From NCBI GenBank assembly GCA_010027395.1, contig RGVD01000035.1, forward strand, positions 1 to 15,600: a DNA stretch of 15,600 nt, written 5' to 3'. The position numbers and the translations under genes were made by a program. The DNA comes from Bacteroidota bacterium. Lineage in GTDB: Bacteria > Bacteroidota > Bacteroidia > UKL13-3. This document shows positions 7,684 through 15,600 of the stretch, one piece after another (positions within the stretch are counted from its first letter, which is position 1; each line of letters begins with the position of its first letter). The notes beneath the pieces are model-generated. The model did not search any database and was not told where the DNA came from. It saw nothing but the letters and a program-made list of their open reading frames with translations.

Positions 7684-9150
7684 CTAAAATCTAATACCTC
7701 CCGATAACATAAATGTATATTTAGTTAGATCAATCTGCGAAGATTGTTTTTCATCATATGGACTGTTATAAACTGTGCCCCATGATCTAATACAAGCAGC
7801 ATCCATAAAATAACCATTGCCCCAAAGCATTCCTAATCCAGCTGAAATAGATTGTTGTTTTGTGATTTTACGGTCATCTGAATATGGAGAATTATTTACA
7901 TTATATCCTGTCCTAAATCTATAATTGTCCCAACGATACTCGCCACCAATTCTCATATTGGTTGACTGTGCCAAGATTGTTCTAGCTTTAGTGTTTACTG
8001 TTTCAAAATAGCTTTGAAATTCAGTTGACTTTATCTGACCATCTCGGTAATCAATAATTTCATAATCTGCAGAAATAAAACCATGTTTTGGTATCATAAT
8101 TACGCCACTCAAAGTAAGTTTTCCAGGTGTAATAATTTGATAAGTACTATTTATATCTCCAGTAGATGCAGATAAAGATTTTGTACTTAATTCTGTGGTG
8201 TTTGAAGAACTATAGACATCAGTTAAATTTACCCTTATCGGAGTTTGATAAGATAATCCAAATCTAAAGTAGTCAATTGGGCTAATTATTATACCAAATT
8301 TACCTCCTATTCCCGAACCCGTTGTGCTTACTGATGAAGTGTAAACATTACTTAAATATGGATTAGAGTTGATAGATTTAGATTTTACTTCTTCGGTGAA
8401 TGTTGAGTTTGTTGTCATATTTGTAGTATTCAAAACTACACTTGCTCCAAGGTATAAAAAGTTACTTATATTACTTCCCACACCAAAATACCATTCATTC
8501 ATATTTCCTCTTAATTGAGTTGATTTTGCTTGGTTTACAGAATAGTTTTTATCGTTATTTCTACCAAACCAAGAATCAAAACTATCACTTTTATTGGGTG
8601 TATTATTGATTAGGTAGGTTCTCCAAGTCAAATTCTGAATATCATTTAAATTATTTGTGTCTTTTCCATTGGCTTGTATAGCCGTATAATCACCAAATGA
8701 GTTGTTCTTGTTGATTCCTGAATAAAAAGTGTTCTGCTGAAAATCAGCAAGTCTATTCATTCCAACTGCAAATGAAGCACTAATCCAACCATTTTTGGCA
8801 TCTTTTCCTCTTTCTTGATTTACATAACTAAACACAGCACCGATATTGGGAATGTTGAAATTTGTTCTGCTATCATTTCTAAGGCTACCTAAGTAGGTTG
8901 CATCAGCATAATTAGCTGTAACAGCCATCGAACCTAAAAACTCGTTTCTCCTATAAAATCCTAAACCTGCTGGGTTTATAGATGCTGAAGACAAATCTGC
9001 TCCTACCGCTCCCCAAGCACCACCAGCACTTAAAACCCTAGCTGAACCAATGGCATCTGTCTTTGATATTCTTACAATGTCTTCTACATTTTGAGCGAAG
9101 CCCTTACATGTAACTATTAATAAAGTGATCGCTACTACTAACTTTTTCAT
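7684..9150 (-). CDS. OmpP1/FadL-like outer-membrane beta-barrel transport protein
   Basis: A 488-residue protein with a Sec signal peptide (cleavage likely near GFAQ, residues 17-20). After it comes SAGGAWGAVGADLSSASINPAGLGF, split here into SAGGAWGAVGA (41-51) and SINPAGLGF (57-65); an early NPA motif is characteristic of the FadL N-terminal hatch. The rest alternates aromatic and polar residues with many Asn/Ser-rich loops, and the chain ends in Phe (GGIRF), as expected for a barrel inserted by the BAM machinery. FadL-type channels carry hydrophobic molecules across the outer membrane; the ligand here is unknown. The gene starts 17 bases after the lipoprotein gene ends, with no room for a separate promoter, so the two form an operon. 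Its TAG stop is 30 bases from the GH3 stop on the other strand. FadL-like is firm to moderate; long-chain fatty acid transport is only inferred. Confidence 0.82.
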   Translation of the reverse strand: MKKLVVAITLLIVTCKGFAQNVEDIVRISKTDAIGSARVLSAGGAWGAVGADLSSASINPAGLGFYRRNEFLGSMAVTANYADATYLGSLRNDSRTNFNIPNIGAVFSYVNQERGKDAKNGWISASFAVGMNRLADFQQNTFYSGINKNNSFGDYTAIQANGKDTNNLNDIQNLTWRTYLINNTPNKSDSFDSWFGRNNDKNYSVNQAKSTQLRGNMNEWYFGVGSNISNFLYLGASVVLNTTNMTTNSTFTEEVKSKSINSNPYLSNVYTSSVSTTGSGIGGKFGIIISPIDYFRFGLSYQTPIRVNLTDVYSSSNTTELSTKSLSASTGDINSTYQIITPGKLTLSGVIMIPKHGFISADYEIIDYRDGQIKSTEFQSYFETVNTKARTILAQSTNMRIGGEYRWDNYRFRTGYNVNNSPYSDDRKITKQQSISAGLGMLWGNGYFMDAACIRSWGTVYNSPYDEKQSSQIDLTKYTFMLSGGIRF

Positions 9151-9167
9151 ATAATTATTAATTGATT

Positions 9168-10421
9168 TTACATTCTAGGTCTTGATCCACCGCTTCCTCC
9201 GCCACCATTTCTTGGTGCTGATGGAGCTGAAAATGATGGGGCACTGTAACTTGGTCGAGAAAAATTATTATCAGGTTGTTGATATTGCCTATTGTAGGTA
9301 GGGTTTTGTTGCTGATTATTTTGGTAGTTATTATTTCTGTGTTCACTAGGCGTTATATTATTTTCGCTTCGAAATGATGGTGCGCTGGGTTGATTTTCTC
9401 TAGTATAACCCGAGTAATTGCTGTAGTTAGGCGCTTCTGTGGCTCCGGTTGCTCTGTTATAATTGCTAGGAGGAGTATATTGATAGGTGCCAGACTCGTC
9501 TCTTTTTAAAGTAGCTCCACCATTGTTATATGACTGAGAAGGCACATTTGTATTTGCATCAATAGCTGGCTGAGAACCTCGCTCCATTAGCTGTCCAGGT
9601 CTTGGTGTTGTGCTAACCCCTCCAGCAACTCCATTGTTTGTAGGAGGTATGTCTGAACCGCTCATAACTCTAGGGCGATTTATGGGTGCGGGAGTTGAGG
9701 GCTTATTGTCAATTATTACAGGTGAATAATAAGGATAATATGAACCATAATAAGGATTATATCCTCCATAATAAGGGTTGTATGAACCATAAAATGGACT
9801 ATACCCCCAATTATTGTAATACGAGCCACCCCATCCAAAATTGTTGTATGGGTTATAATAATTGTTATTACCCCAACCAAAGTTGTAACCAAATCCATAG
9901 TTGAAACTATTAAAAGGGCTCATGCCAAAGCCGAAGCTCCATCCTGGTGTGTAACTGTTCCATCTGTTGTATCCATAATTGTTCCAGCCATTGTTGTAAT
10001 TATTGTAACCCCAAGAAGAATTAGAGTAATTATTGTTGTATAAATTATTTAATCTTCTTAAACGTCTTGCTTCTTCTCGCTCATCAAATACGGTAGCTTT
10101 GTATGGGTTATAATTACTTGCTAACGGAGGATTTTTTTTATACAAAGAGTCTGTATTTGCTCTGTATTTTCCATAAGCCAATTCTGCGTTTGGATTAGCA
10201 TCAGTTGGTCTATTGTTAAAGGTTCCTTCATTCACTTTTGAAGGATATTGTTGCATGATTTTATTTATATCTACATCAGGTGTAATAATGGTTTGTCTGC
10301 CTGATTGTTTCCTTGAAAAATAGGTATCATCATCTTCCAATTGGTATTTATTTTGCACAGTACCACAAGCTGCTAAAACGCCTGTAAATAATACAATTGT
10401 TAAAATTCTTAAGTTATTCAT
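9168..10421 (-). CDS. Low-complexity Asn/Tyr/Gly-rich lipoprotein of unknown function
   Basis: A 417-residue predicted lipoprotein: the N-terminus ends in the lipobox LAAC with Cys19 as the acylation site. Residues 20-125 are of ordinary composition, with a charged arginine-rich stretch at 113-123 (DEREEARRLRR). Residues about 125-234 consist almost only of Asn, Tyr, Gly, Trp, Phe and Ser and include tandem YNPYYG-type units at 212-233. Residues about 235-417 are rich in Pro, Ser, Asn and Gln and end in a Gly/Arg tail (GGGGSGGSRPRM). I recognise no enzymatic domain. The composition resembles disordered, prion-like or aromatic glycine-rich proteins. It leads an operon with a FadL-like barrel 17 bases downstream, which suggests a structural or accessory role at the outer membrane; that is inference. 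The gene is clearly real: it has a good start, lipobox and promoter-like box, and the frame is kept open through a highly repetitive region. Confidence 0.82.
   Translation of the reverse strand: MNNLRILTIVLFTGVLAACGTVQNKYQLEDDDTYFSRKQSGRQTIITPDVDINKIMQQYPSKVNEGTFNNRPTDANPNAELAYGKYRANTDSLYKKNPPLASNYNPYKATVFDEREEARRLRRLNNLYNNNYSNSSWGYNNYNNGWNNYGYNRWNSYTPGWSFGFGMSPFNSFNYGFGYNFGWGNNNYYNPYNNFGWGGSYYNNWGYSPFYGSYNPYYGGYNPYYGSYYPYYSPVIIDNKPSTPAPINRPRVMSGSDIPPTNNGVAGGVSTTPRPGQLMERGSQPAIDANTNVPSQSYNNGGATLKRDESGTYQYTPPSNYNRATGATEAPNYSNYSGYTRENQPSAPSFRSENNITPSEHRNNNYQNNQQQNPTYNRQYQQPDNNFSRPSYSAPSFSAPSAPRNGGGGSGGSRPRM
9724..9804 (-). repeat. Imperfect 21-base tandem repeat inside the lipoprotein gene
   Basis: On the plus strand, three 21-base units are adjacent: 9742-9762, 9763-9783 and 9784-9804, each built on (GAA/CCT)CCATAA-AxGG-TxTAx. 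A shorter related 18-base unit lies at 9724-9741. On the coding strand they encode YNPYYG-type peptide units. The period is a whole number of codons, so loss or gain of a unit would keep the frame. Confidence 0.7.
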
Positions 10422-10442
10422 GGTGCTATAATTTTATACTTT

Positions 10443-10450
10443 CAAAAGTA
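10443..10450 (-). promoter_or_regulatory. Candidate -7 box for the lipoprotein/FadL-like operon
   Basis: The minus strand reads TACTTTTG, a full match to TAnnTTTG, 21 bases before the ATG at 10421. Transcription would start near 10436. I do not see a clear -33 TTG at 18-21 bases upstream, so the call rests on one box. Confidence 0.35.
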
Positions 10451-10610
10451 ATCGATATTTCAGCATATTTTATGTAAAAAAATAAAACTGATTTTTAATT
10501 ATCCAACAAAATACAAATACCGTTCCATTTTTTTGATTTTTGAATATCAAAGGCGTCTAACAGAAATTAGACTTTAATTTCATGAAGAATTCAATTAATT
10601 TGCGCCTGAT

Positions 10611-12092
10611 ATGGTTGAAGTAAAAAAAGTAAAGCGTAGCGAAAATTATTCGGAATGGTATAATAATTTGGTTAAACAAGCTGATTTGGCTGAGCACTCA
10701 GCTGTAAAAGGTTGTATGGTGATAAAGCCTTATGGCTACGCTATTTGGGAGAAAATGCAAGCTGAACTTGATAGGCAATTTAAGGAAACAGGTCATCAAA
10801 ATGCGTATTTTCCTTTGTTTGTTCCAAAAAGTTTGTTTGAAGCTGAAGAGAAAAATGCTGAAGGCTTTGCCAAGGAATGTGCGATTGTTACACACTATCG
10901 TTTGAAAACTGACCCAGATAATAAGGGTAAACTTATGGTTGACCCAGAGGCAAAACTAGAAGAGGAGCTTATCGTAAGACCCACAAGTGAAGCCATCATA
11001 TGGAATACTTATCGCGATTGGATTCAATCTTACCGTGATTTGCCAATTTTGATTAATCAATGGGCGAATGTTGTAAGATGGGAGATGAGAACAAGATTGT
11101 TTTTAAGAACTGCAGAGTTTTTGTGGCAAGAGGGACATACAGCCCACGCTACCAAGGAAGAAGCTCTCGCTGAAACCAAGCAAATGCTGGAGGTATACGC
11201 TGATTTTGCAGAGAATTTTATGGCTGTTCCGGTTATAAAGGGAGTAAAAACAGAGAATGAAAGATTTGCAGGTGCAGATGAGACCTTTTGTATAGAAGGA
11301 TTGATGCAAGATGGAAAAGCACTTCAAATGGGTACTTCACACTTTTTGGGACAAAATTTCGCAAAAGCCTTTGATGTGAAGTTTGTAAGCAAAGAAAACA
11401 AAAAAGATTACGTATGGGCTACTAGTTGGGGTGTTTCAACCCGTTTAATGGGAGCACTTATTATGAGTCACAGCGATGATGAAGGTTTGGTGTTGCCTCC
11501 TAAGTTAGCGCCTATTCAAGTTGTAATTGTCCCTATTTTCAGAAAAGAAGAAGAGAAAATAGCTGTGCTTGAAAAGGCAAGAGAGTATGTTAAAGCACTT
11601 AAGCTAAAGGGAATATCGGTGAAGTTGGATGAAAGAGAAGGACAATCTCCCGGGTTTAAATTTGCTGAATATGAATTGAAAGGTGTGCCAGTTAGAATAG
11701 CCATTGGCCCTAGAGATGTTCAAAACCAAACGGTGGAGGTAGCCAGAAGAGACACCAAAGAAAAACAGGTCATGGCTGAAGTGGATTTAGCTCATAAAAT
11801 AGAACATTTGCTAACCCAAATTCAAGATAATATCTATCAAAAGGCGTTGGACTTTAGAGCTGAGAATATCACAACAGTTAATACCTGGGAAGAGTTCAAA
11901 CATTTTTTAGAAAATAAGCCTGGATTTATATTGGCGCATTGGGATGGAACTAGCGAAACCGAAACAAAAATTAAAGAAGAAACCAAAGCTACCATTCGTT
12001 GCATTCCTTTGGATAGTGAATTGGAAGAAGGTAAATGTATTTTTACAGGAAACCCATCAAAACAAAGGGTTTTATTCGCTAAGGCTTATTAG
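10611..12092 (+). CDS. proS: Prolyl-tRNA synthetase, short archaeal/eukaryotic-like type
   Basis: A 493-residue class II aminoacyl-tRNA synthetase that charges tRNA-Pro with proline. Motif 1 is around HQNAYFPLFVP (62-72). Motif 2 runs through RPTSEAIIWNTYRDW (123-137) to RTRLFLRTAEFLWQEGH (160-176). Motif 3 is TSWGVSTRLMGALIM (271-285) with the ATP-binding Arg278. Fewer than 100 residues separate motifs 2 and 3, so the roughly 180-residue editing insert of the E. coli-type enzyme is absent; this is the ProS type 3 form. The anticodon-binding domain follows (about 300-405), then the extra C-terminal domain ending in FAKAY. That last domain keeps only two cysteines (464, 476), so the zinc site known in archaeal relatives looks incomplete. 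The ATG at 10611 is the first in frame and begins the family N-terminus. It is transcribed divergently from the lipoprotein gene. Confidence 0.97.
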   Translation: MVEVKKVKRSENYSEWYNNLVKQADLAEHSAVKGCMVIKPYGYAIWEKMQAELDRQFKETGHQNAYFPLFVPKSLFEAEEKNAEGFAKECAIVTHYRLKTDPDNKGKLMVDPEAKLEEELIVRPTSEAIIWNTYRDWIQSYRDLPILINQWANVVRWEMRTRLFLRTAEFLWQEGHTAHATKEEALAETKQMLEVYADFAENFMAVPVIKGVKTENERFAGADETFCIEGLMQDGKALQMGTSHFLGQNFAKAFDVKFVSKENKKDYVWATSWGVSTRLMGALIMSHSDDEGLVLPPKLAPIQVVIVPIFRKEEEKIAVLEKAREYVKALKLKGISVKLDEREGQSPGFKFAEYELKGVPVRIAIGPRDVQNQTVEVARRDTKEKQVMAEVDLAHKIEHLLTQIQDNIYQKALDFRAENITTVNTWEEFKHFLENKPGFILAHWDGTSETETKIKEETKATIRCIPLDSELEEGKCIFTGNPSKQRVLFAKAY

Positions 12093-12130
12093 TTATTTAT
12101 TATTGCTTTTCCCTGAATAATTCTCCCTCT

Positions 12131-12167
12131 GCCAAACTGTCCACAAATTGCATTTGGCTTTATTTAT
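12131..12167 (+). terminator. Possible Rho-independent terminator after proS
   Basis: GCCAAA (12131-12136), a bulged C, and TG (12138-12139) can pair with CA (12151-12152) and TTTGGC (12153-12158). This gives an 8-pair stem with an 11-base loop, followed by the T-rich tail TTTATTTAT (12159-12167). It begins 39 bases after the proS stop and would separate proS from secA. The stem is modest in GC content. In the rest of the 191-base gap I find no gene and no convincing secA promoter. Confidence 0.4.
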
Positions 12168-12283
12168 GACTCTACGAGAAAGTTTTGTTGAGCTAAATCT
12201 TCAATAAATGCTTAGGTAAATTGGGCAAAAACCTTATTTTTACCCATTAATTTTAATACGTTTTCAAGACAAAATAATTAGAT

Positions 12284-15200
12284 ATGTTAGATAGTTTATT
12301 TAAAGGATTAACAAAGATTTTTGGTAGTAAGTCTGAAAGAGACTTGAAGCCCTTATACCCAAGAGTTGAGGCGATAAATTTAGAATACAGGAAATTAAGT
12401 AGTTTAAGTAATGATGAACTAAGAGCTAAAACGATTGAGTTTAAAGCCATCATCGCAGAAAGACTTGCCAGCATTGATGAAGAAATTGCGGAAGTGAAAT
12501 CTCAAACTGAAAGCGAAGAAACCAAACTATCTGATAAAGAGAATTTGTTTAAACAGATTGATGTTCTTAAAAAAGACAGAGATGCCAAGCTGGAGTTAGT
12601 TCTAGACGAATTGCTTCCTCAAGCATTTGCGGTGGTAAAGGAAACTGCAAGAAGATTTTCTGATAATAAAACAATAGAAGTATCCGCCACAGATTTTGAT
12701 AAAATGATGGCAACTCTCACCAAACCTGTTAAGCCTGTTACCATTCAAGGTGATAAAGCTATCTGGGCAAATAGCTGGGAAGCTGCAGGAACTACAGTTA
12801 ATTGGAATATGGTGCATTACGATGTTCAGCTTATTGGTGGTATGGTGCTGCATAGTGGTAAAATATCGGAGATGGCTACAGGTGAGGGTAAAACATTGGT
12901 TTCAACCTTGCCAGCCTACTTAAATGCTATCGCAGGTCAAGGGGTTCATATTGTAACTGTGAATGACTATTTGGCTAGAAGGGATTGTGAATGGAATGGA
13001 CCTTTGTTTGAATTTCATGGCCTAAGGGTTGATTGTATTGATTACCATCAGCCAAACTCTTCAGAAAGAAGAAATGCCTATTTGGCTGACATTACATATG
13101 GTACAAATAATGAATTTGGTTTTGATTATTTGCGCGATAATATGAGCAGCAATTTGGAAGAACTGGTACAACGCAAGCATCATTATGCCATGGTGGACGA
13201 GGTGGATTCAGTTTTAGTGGATGATGCAAGAACACCTTTGATTATATCAGGACCTATTCCAAAAGGAGATGAGCAACAGTTTTATGCCTTAAAACCAAGA
13301 ATAGAAAGATTGGTAAATGCTCAAAAAGCATTTGTCAATACTGCCTTAGCAGATGCAAAAAGATTATTAGCTGCAGGTGACGAAAAAAATGGTGGATTTA
13401 AATTGCTACAGGCTCACAGAGGTTTGCCTAAGAATACTGCTGTTATTAAATTTTTAGGTGAGCAAGGGGTTAGACAAATATTATTAAAAACAGAGTCATA
13501 CTATTTGCAAGATCAACAAAAAGAAATGCACAAGGTTGATGCTGATTTGTATTTTGTGATTGATGAAAAACAAAACTCTGTAGATTTATCTGAAAAAGGT
13601 GTTGAACTAATTACCAGTTCAGGTGAAGACCCTAATTTCTTCATCATTCCTGATGTAGGAAGTGCGATTGCCCAGATAGAAAGTGCTGAAATTTTAGATG
13701 AAGATAAAATCAAATCAAAAGAACAATTGATGATTGATTTTACAATCAAATCTGAAAGGATACATACCATCAATCAATTGTTGAAAGCGTATTGTATGTT
13801 CGATAGAGACGTTGAATATATCATACAAGAAGGCAAGATTAAAATTGTAGATGAACAAACAGGTCGTGTGCTTGACGGTAGAAGATACTCTGATGGATTA
13901 CACCAGGCCATTGAGGCAAAAGAAAATGTAAAAGTAGAGGCAGCAACTCAAACATATGCTACCATAACCTTACAGAATTTTTTCAGGATGTATCATAAAT
14001 TGGCTGGTATGACAGGTACAGCAATTACGGAAGCAGGTGAGTTATGGGAAATTTATAAGTTAGATGTTATAGAGATTCCAACCAACCAAAATATATCTCG
14101 TAAGGATGAAAATGATGTCATTTATAAAACCAGGAGAGAAAAATATAATGCGGTGATTGATGAAGTAAGTGCATTGGCTGAAGCGGGTCGTCCTGTTTTA
14201 GTAGGTACAACTTCTGTTGAGGTTTCAGAATTGTTAAGTAGAATGCTTTCTCAACGTAAAATTAAGCATAATGTATTAAATGCAAAGCAAAACCAAAGAG
14301 AGGCAGATATTGTAGCAGAAGCTGGTCAAAAAAGTACAGTAACCATTGCGACTAATATGGCTGGTCGTGGAACGGATATTAAGCTTGGCGAAGGAGTTAA
14401 AGACTCTGGTGGTTTAGCTATTATAGGTACAGAAAGACATGAGTCAAGACGCGTAGATAGGCAGTTGCGAGGTCGTGCAGGTAGACAAGGTGATCCTGGA
14501 AGCAGTCGTTTTTATGTTTCGCTTGAAGATGATTTGATGCGATTGTTCGGTAGCGAACGAATAGCAAGTGTGATGGATAAGCTGGGTATGAAAGAAGGCG
14601 AAAACATTGAACACTCTTTGATTACTAAAAATATTGAAAGAGCGCAACGCAAGGTTGAACAGAATAACTTTGGTATTCGTAAAAGGTTGTTGGAATACGA
14701 TGATGTGATGAACTCTCAAAGAGAGGTTATTTATTCAAAGAGAAGAAATGCCCTGTATGGAGATAAGTTAGAGTTGGATATTCAGAATATGATGTCGGAT
14801 ATCTGCGATGAATTGATTTCAACTTATCAAGAATTAAGAAGCTATCCTGAATTTAATTTGGAGCTAATAAGATTGTTTTCACATGAGACGGCTATTACTG
14901 AAAATGAATTGTTGAATGGCAAACATGATACAGTAGCAGACAAATTATTTGATGAATTATTTGATCATTATAAGCGCAAAATAGAATCAGTTGGAGCGCA
15001 AGCTTTGCCAGTAATTGAGGATGTATACAATAACAGAGGTCAACAATTTGAAATAATTGGAGTACCAATTACAGACGGACTTCGTAGCATGCAATTGCCT
15101 GTTAACCTAAAAAGAGCTTATGAAAATAAGGGCAAAGAAATAAGTAAGACATTAGAGAAATTTGCCACCCTAATGCTAATTGATGATGAGTGGAAAGAGC

Positions 15201-15600
15201 ATTTGAGAGAAATGGATGAATTGAAACAGTCTTCTCAAAATGCAGTGTTCGAGCAAAAAGATCCATTGTTGATTTATAAATTAGAATCGTTCAACTTGTT
15301 TAAATCAATGCTATCTAGATTGAATAAAGAAGTTCTGAGTCTGTTGTTTAGGGCATATATCCCTGTTGAAAATGCAAATGAAGTGAGACAAGTTGAAGAA
15401 AGAAAGCAAGATACAAGTAAACTTAAAACCAGTCGCACTGACGATTTAGCCCAATCCCAACAAATGGCACGACAAGCTGCTGAAGGTGTAAGCGAGCAGC
15501 CAAAGCAACATCAAATTTTCAGTGGACCAAAAATTGGCAGAAATGATTTATGTCCATGTGGAAGTGGTAAGAAATACAAGTCGTGTCATGGAAAAGAAGA
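12284..15600 (+). CDS. secA: Preprotein translocase ATPase SecA (3' end cut by window edge)
   Basis: SecA is the ATP-driven motor that pushes unfolded precursors through the SecYEG channel. The visible 1,105 codons cover nearly the whole protein. They include Walker A MATGEGKT (197-204, Lys203), Walker B VDEVD (304-308, Asp305), TNMAGRGTDI (690-699) and QLRGRAGRQGDPG (727-739) of the second nucleotide-binding domain, and the C-terminal zinc motif CPCGSGKKYKSCHGK (Cys1090, Cys1092, Cys1101, His1102) that contacts SecB or ribosomes in other bacteria. The reading stops two bases into codon 1106, so probably only the last few residues or the stop are missing. Compared with E. coli SecA there are inserts at about 61-103 (charged, helical), 126-176 and roughly 350-440. 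I associate this longer form with Bacteroidota. The ATG at 12284 begins the standard MLxxLxKxxFGS-like N-terminus. No overlapping regulatory gene such as secM is seen upstream. Confidence 0.97.
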   Translation, partial: MLDSLFKGLTKIFGSKSERDLKPLYPRVEAINLEYRKLSSLSNDELRAKTIEFKAIIAERLASIDEEIAEVKSQTESEETKLSDKENLFKQIDVLKKDRDAKLELVLDELLPQAFAVVKETARRFSDNKTIEVSATDFDKMMATLTKPVKPVTIQGDKAIWANSWEAAGTTVNWNMVHYDVQLIGGMVLHSGKISEMATGEGKTLVSTLPAYLNAIAGQGVHIVTVNDYLARRDCEWNGPLFEFHGLRVDCIDYHQPNSSERRNAYLADITYGTNNEFGFDYLRDNMSSNLEELVQRKHHYAMVDEVDSVLVDDARTPLIISGPIPKGDEQQFYALKPRIERLVNAQKAFVNTALADAKRLLAAGDEKNGGFKLLQAHRGLPKNTAVIKFLGEQGVRQILLKTESYYLQDQQKEMHKVDADLYFVIDEKQNSVDLSEKGVELITSSGEDPNFFIIPDVGSAIAQIESAEILDEDKIKSKEQLMIDFTIKSERIHTINQLLKAYCMFDRDVEYIIQEGKIKIVDEQTGRVLDGRRYSDGLHQAIEAKENVKVEAATQTYATITLQNFFRMYHKLAGMTGTAITEAGELWEIYKLDVIEIPTNQNISRKDENDVIYKTRREKYNAVIDEVSALAEAGRPVLVGTTSVEVSELLSRMLSQRKIKHNVLNAKQNQREADIVAEAGQKSTVTIATNMAGRGTDIKLGEGVKDSGGLAIIGTERHESRRVDRQLRGRAGRQGDPGSSRFYVSLEDDLMRLFGSERIASVMDKLGMKEGENIEHSLITKNIERAQRKVEQNNFGIRKRLLEYDDVMNSQREVIYSKRRNALYGDKLELDIQNMMSDICDELISTYQELRSYPEFNLELIRLFSHETAITENELLNGKHDTVADKLFDELFDHYKRKIESVGAQALPVIEDVYNNRGQQFEIIGVPITDGLRSMQLPVNLKRAYENKGKEISKTLEKFATLMLIDDEWKEHLREMDELKQSSQNAVFEQKDPLLIYKLESFNLFKSMLSRLNKEVLSLLFRAYIPVENANEVRQVEERKQDTSKLKTSRTDDLAQSQQMARQAAEGVSEQPKQHQIFSGPKIGRNDLCPCGSGKKYKSCHGKE

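Noticed and set aside
9158..9346. Minus-strand 62-codon frame at the end of the lipoprotein gene
   Set aside because: It overlaps the lipoprotein frame on the same strand and ends inside the start region of the barrel gene; it has no family features.
9686..9904. Short overlapping frames on both strands over the repetitive part of the lipoprotein gene
   Set aside because: They arise from the 21-base repeat and Asn/Tyr-rich codons read in other frames; composition is not protein-like (Met/Ile/Thr/His or Asn/Tyr/Cys runs).
10595..10602. TTAATTTG just upstream of proS as a -7 box
   Set aside because: It would start transcription at the ATG itself and has no TTG at the right spacing upstream.
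12093..12283. Possible promoter or regulatory leader for secA
   Set aside because: TAAATTGG (12217-12224) and TACGTTTT (12257-12264) are one mismatch from consensus but lack a TTG at 18-21 bases; no leader peptide or secM-like gene is seen.
12253..12474. Minus-strand frame spanning the secA start
   Set aside because: It is antisense to the well-conserved SecA N-terminus and shows no domain.
1..15600. Search for CRISPR arrays, transposases, phage genes, tRNA/rRNA genes and defence genes
   Set aside because: No regularly spaced repeats, terminal inverted repeats, mobile-element proteins or structured RNA genes were found; all gaps over 100 bases are divergent or inter-operon spacers.

Overview
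The window looks like an ordinary chromosomal segment from an AT-rich member of the Bacteroidota. Four things support this. A secreted protease ends in a type IX secretion (T9SS)-like sorting domain. There are no Shine-Dalgarno-like leaders, but there are promoter-like TTG-N18-20-TAnnTTTG boxes. The prolyl-tRNA synthetase is the short archaeal/eukaryotic-like type. SecA is about 1,100 residues long with extra inserts, a form I associate with this phylum. The genus cannot be named from the sequence alone.

Layout. Positions 1-3707 (minus strand) hold a large subtilisin-like S8 protease whose C-terminal end is cut off by the window edge. A compact divergent promoter region (3708-3828) separates it from a plus-strand run: pssA (phosphatidylserine synthase), purS (small subunit of FGAM synthase, overlapping pssA by 4 bases), a secreted M28 zinc aminopeptidase-like protein, and a GH3-family acyl-adenylate enzyme (to 7654). 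Facing this run is a minus-strand pair, transcribed from 10421 down to 7684: an Asn/Tyr/Gly-rich lipoprotein followed 17 bases later by an OmpP1/FadL-like outer-membrane barrel. A second divergent gap (10422-10610) leads to plus-strand proS, a probable terminator, and secA (12284 to the window end, missing at most a few terminal codons).

How the genes relate. Several products belong to the cell envelope and secretion: SecA drives export of the S8 protease, M28 peptidase, lipoprotein and barrel precursors through the Sec channel, and the S8 protease would then use T9SS to cross the outer membrane. PssA makes the precursor of phosphatidylethanolamine. PurS and ProS are housekeeping functions, and GH3 is an enzyme of unknown bacterial substrate.

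I found no CRISPR array, mobile element, toxin-antitoxin pair, phage gene, tRNA or rRNA. I do not see a clearly undescribed system. The most unusual items are the prion-like lipoprotein paired with a FadL-like barrel, the GH3 enzyme, and the pssA/purS coupling.
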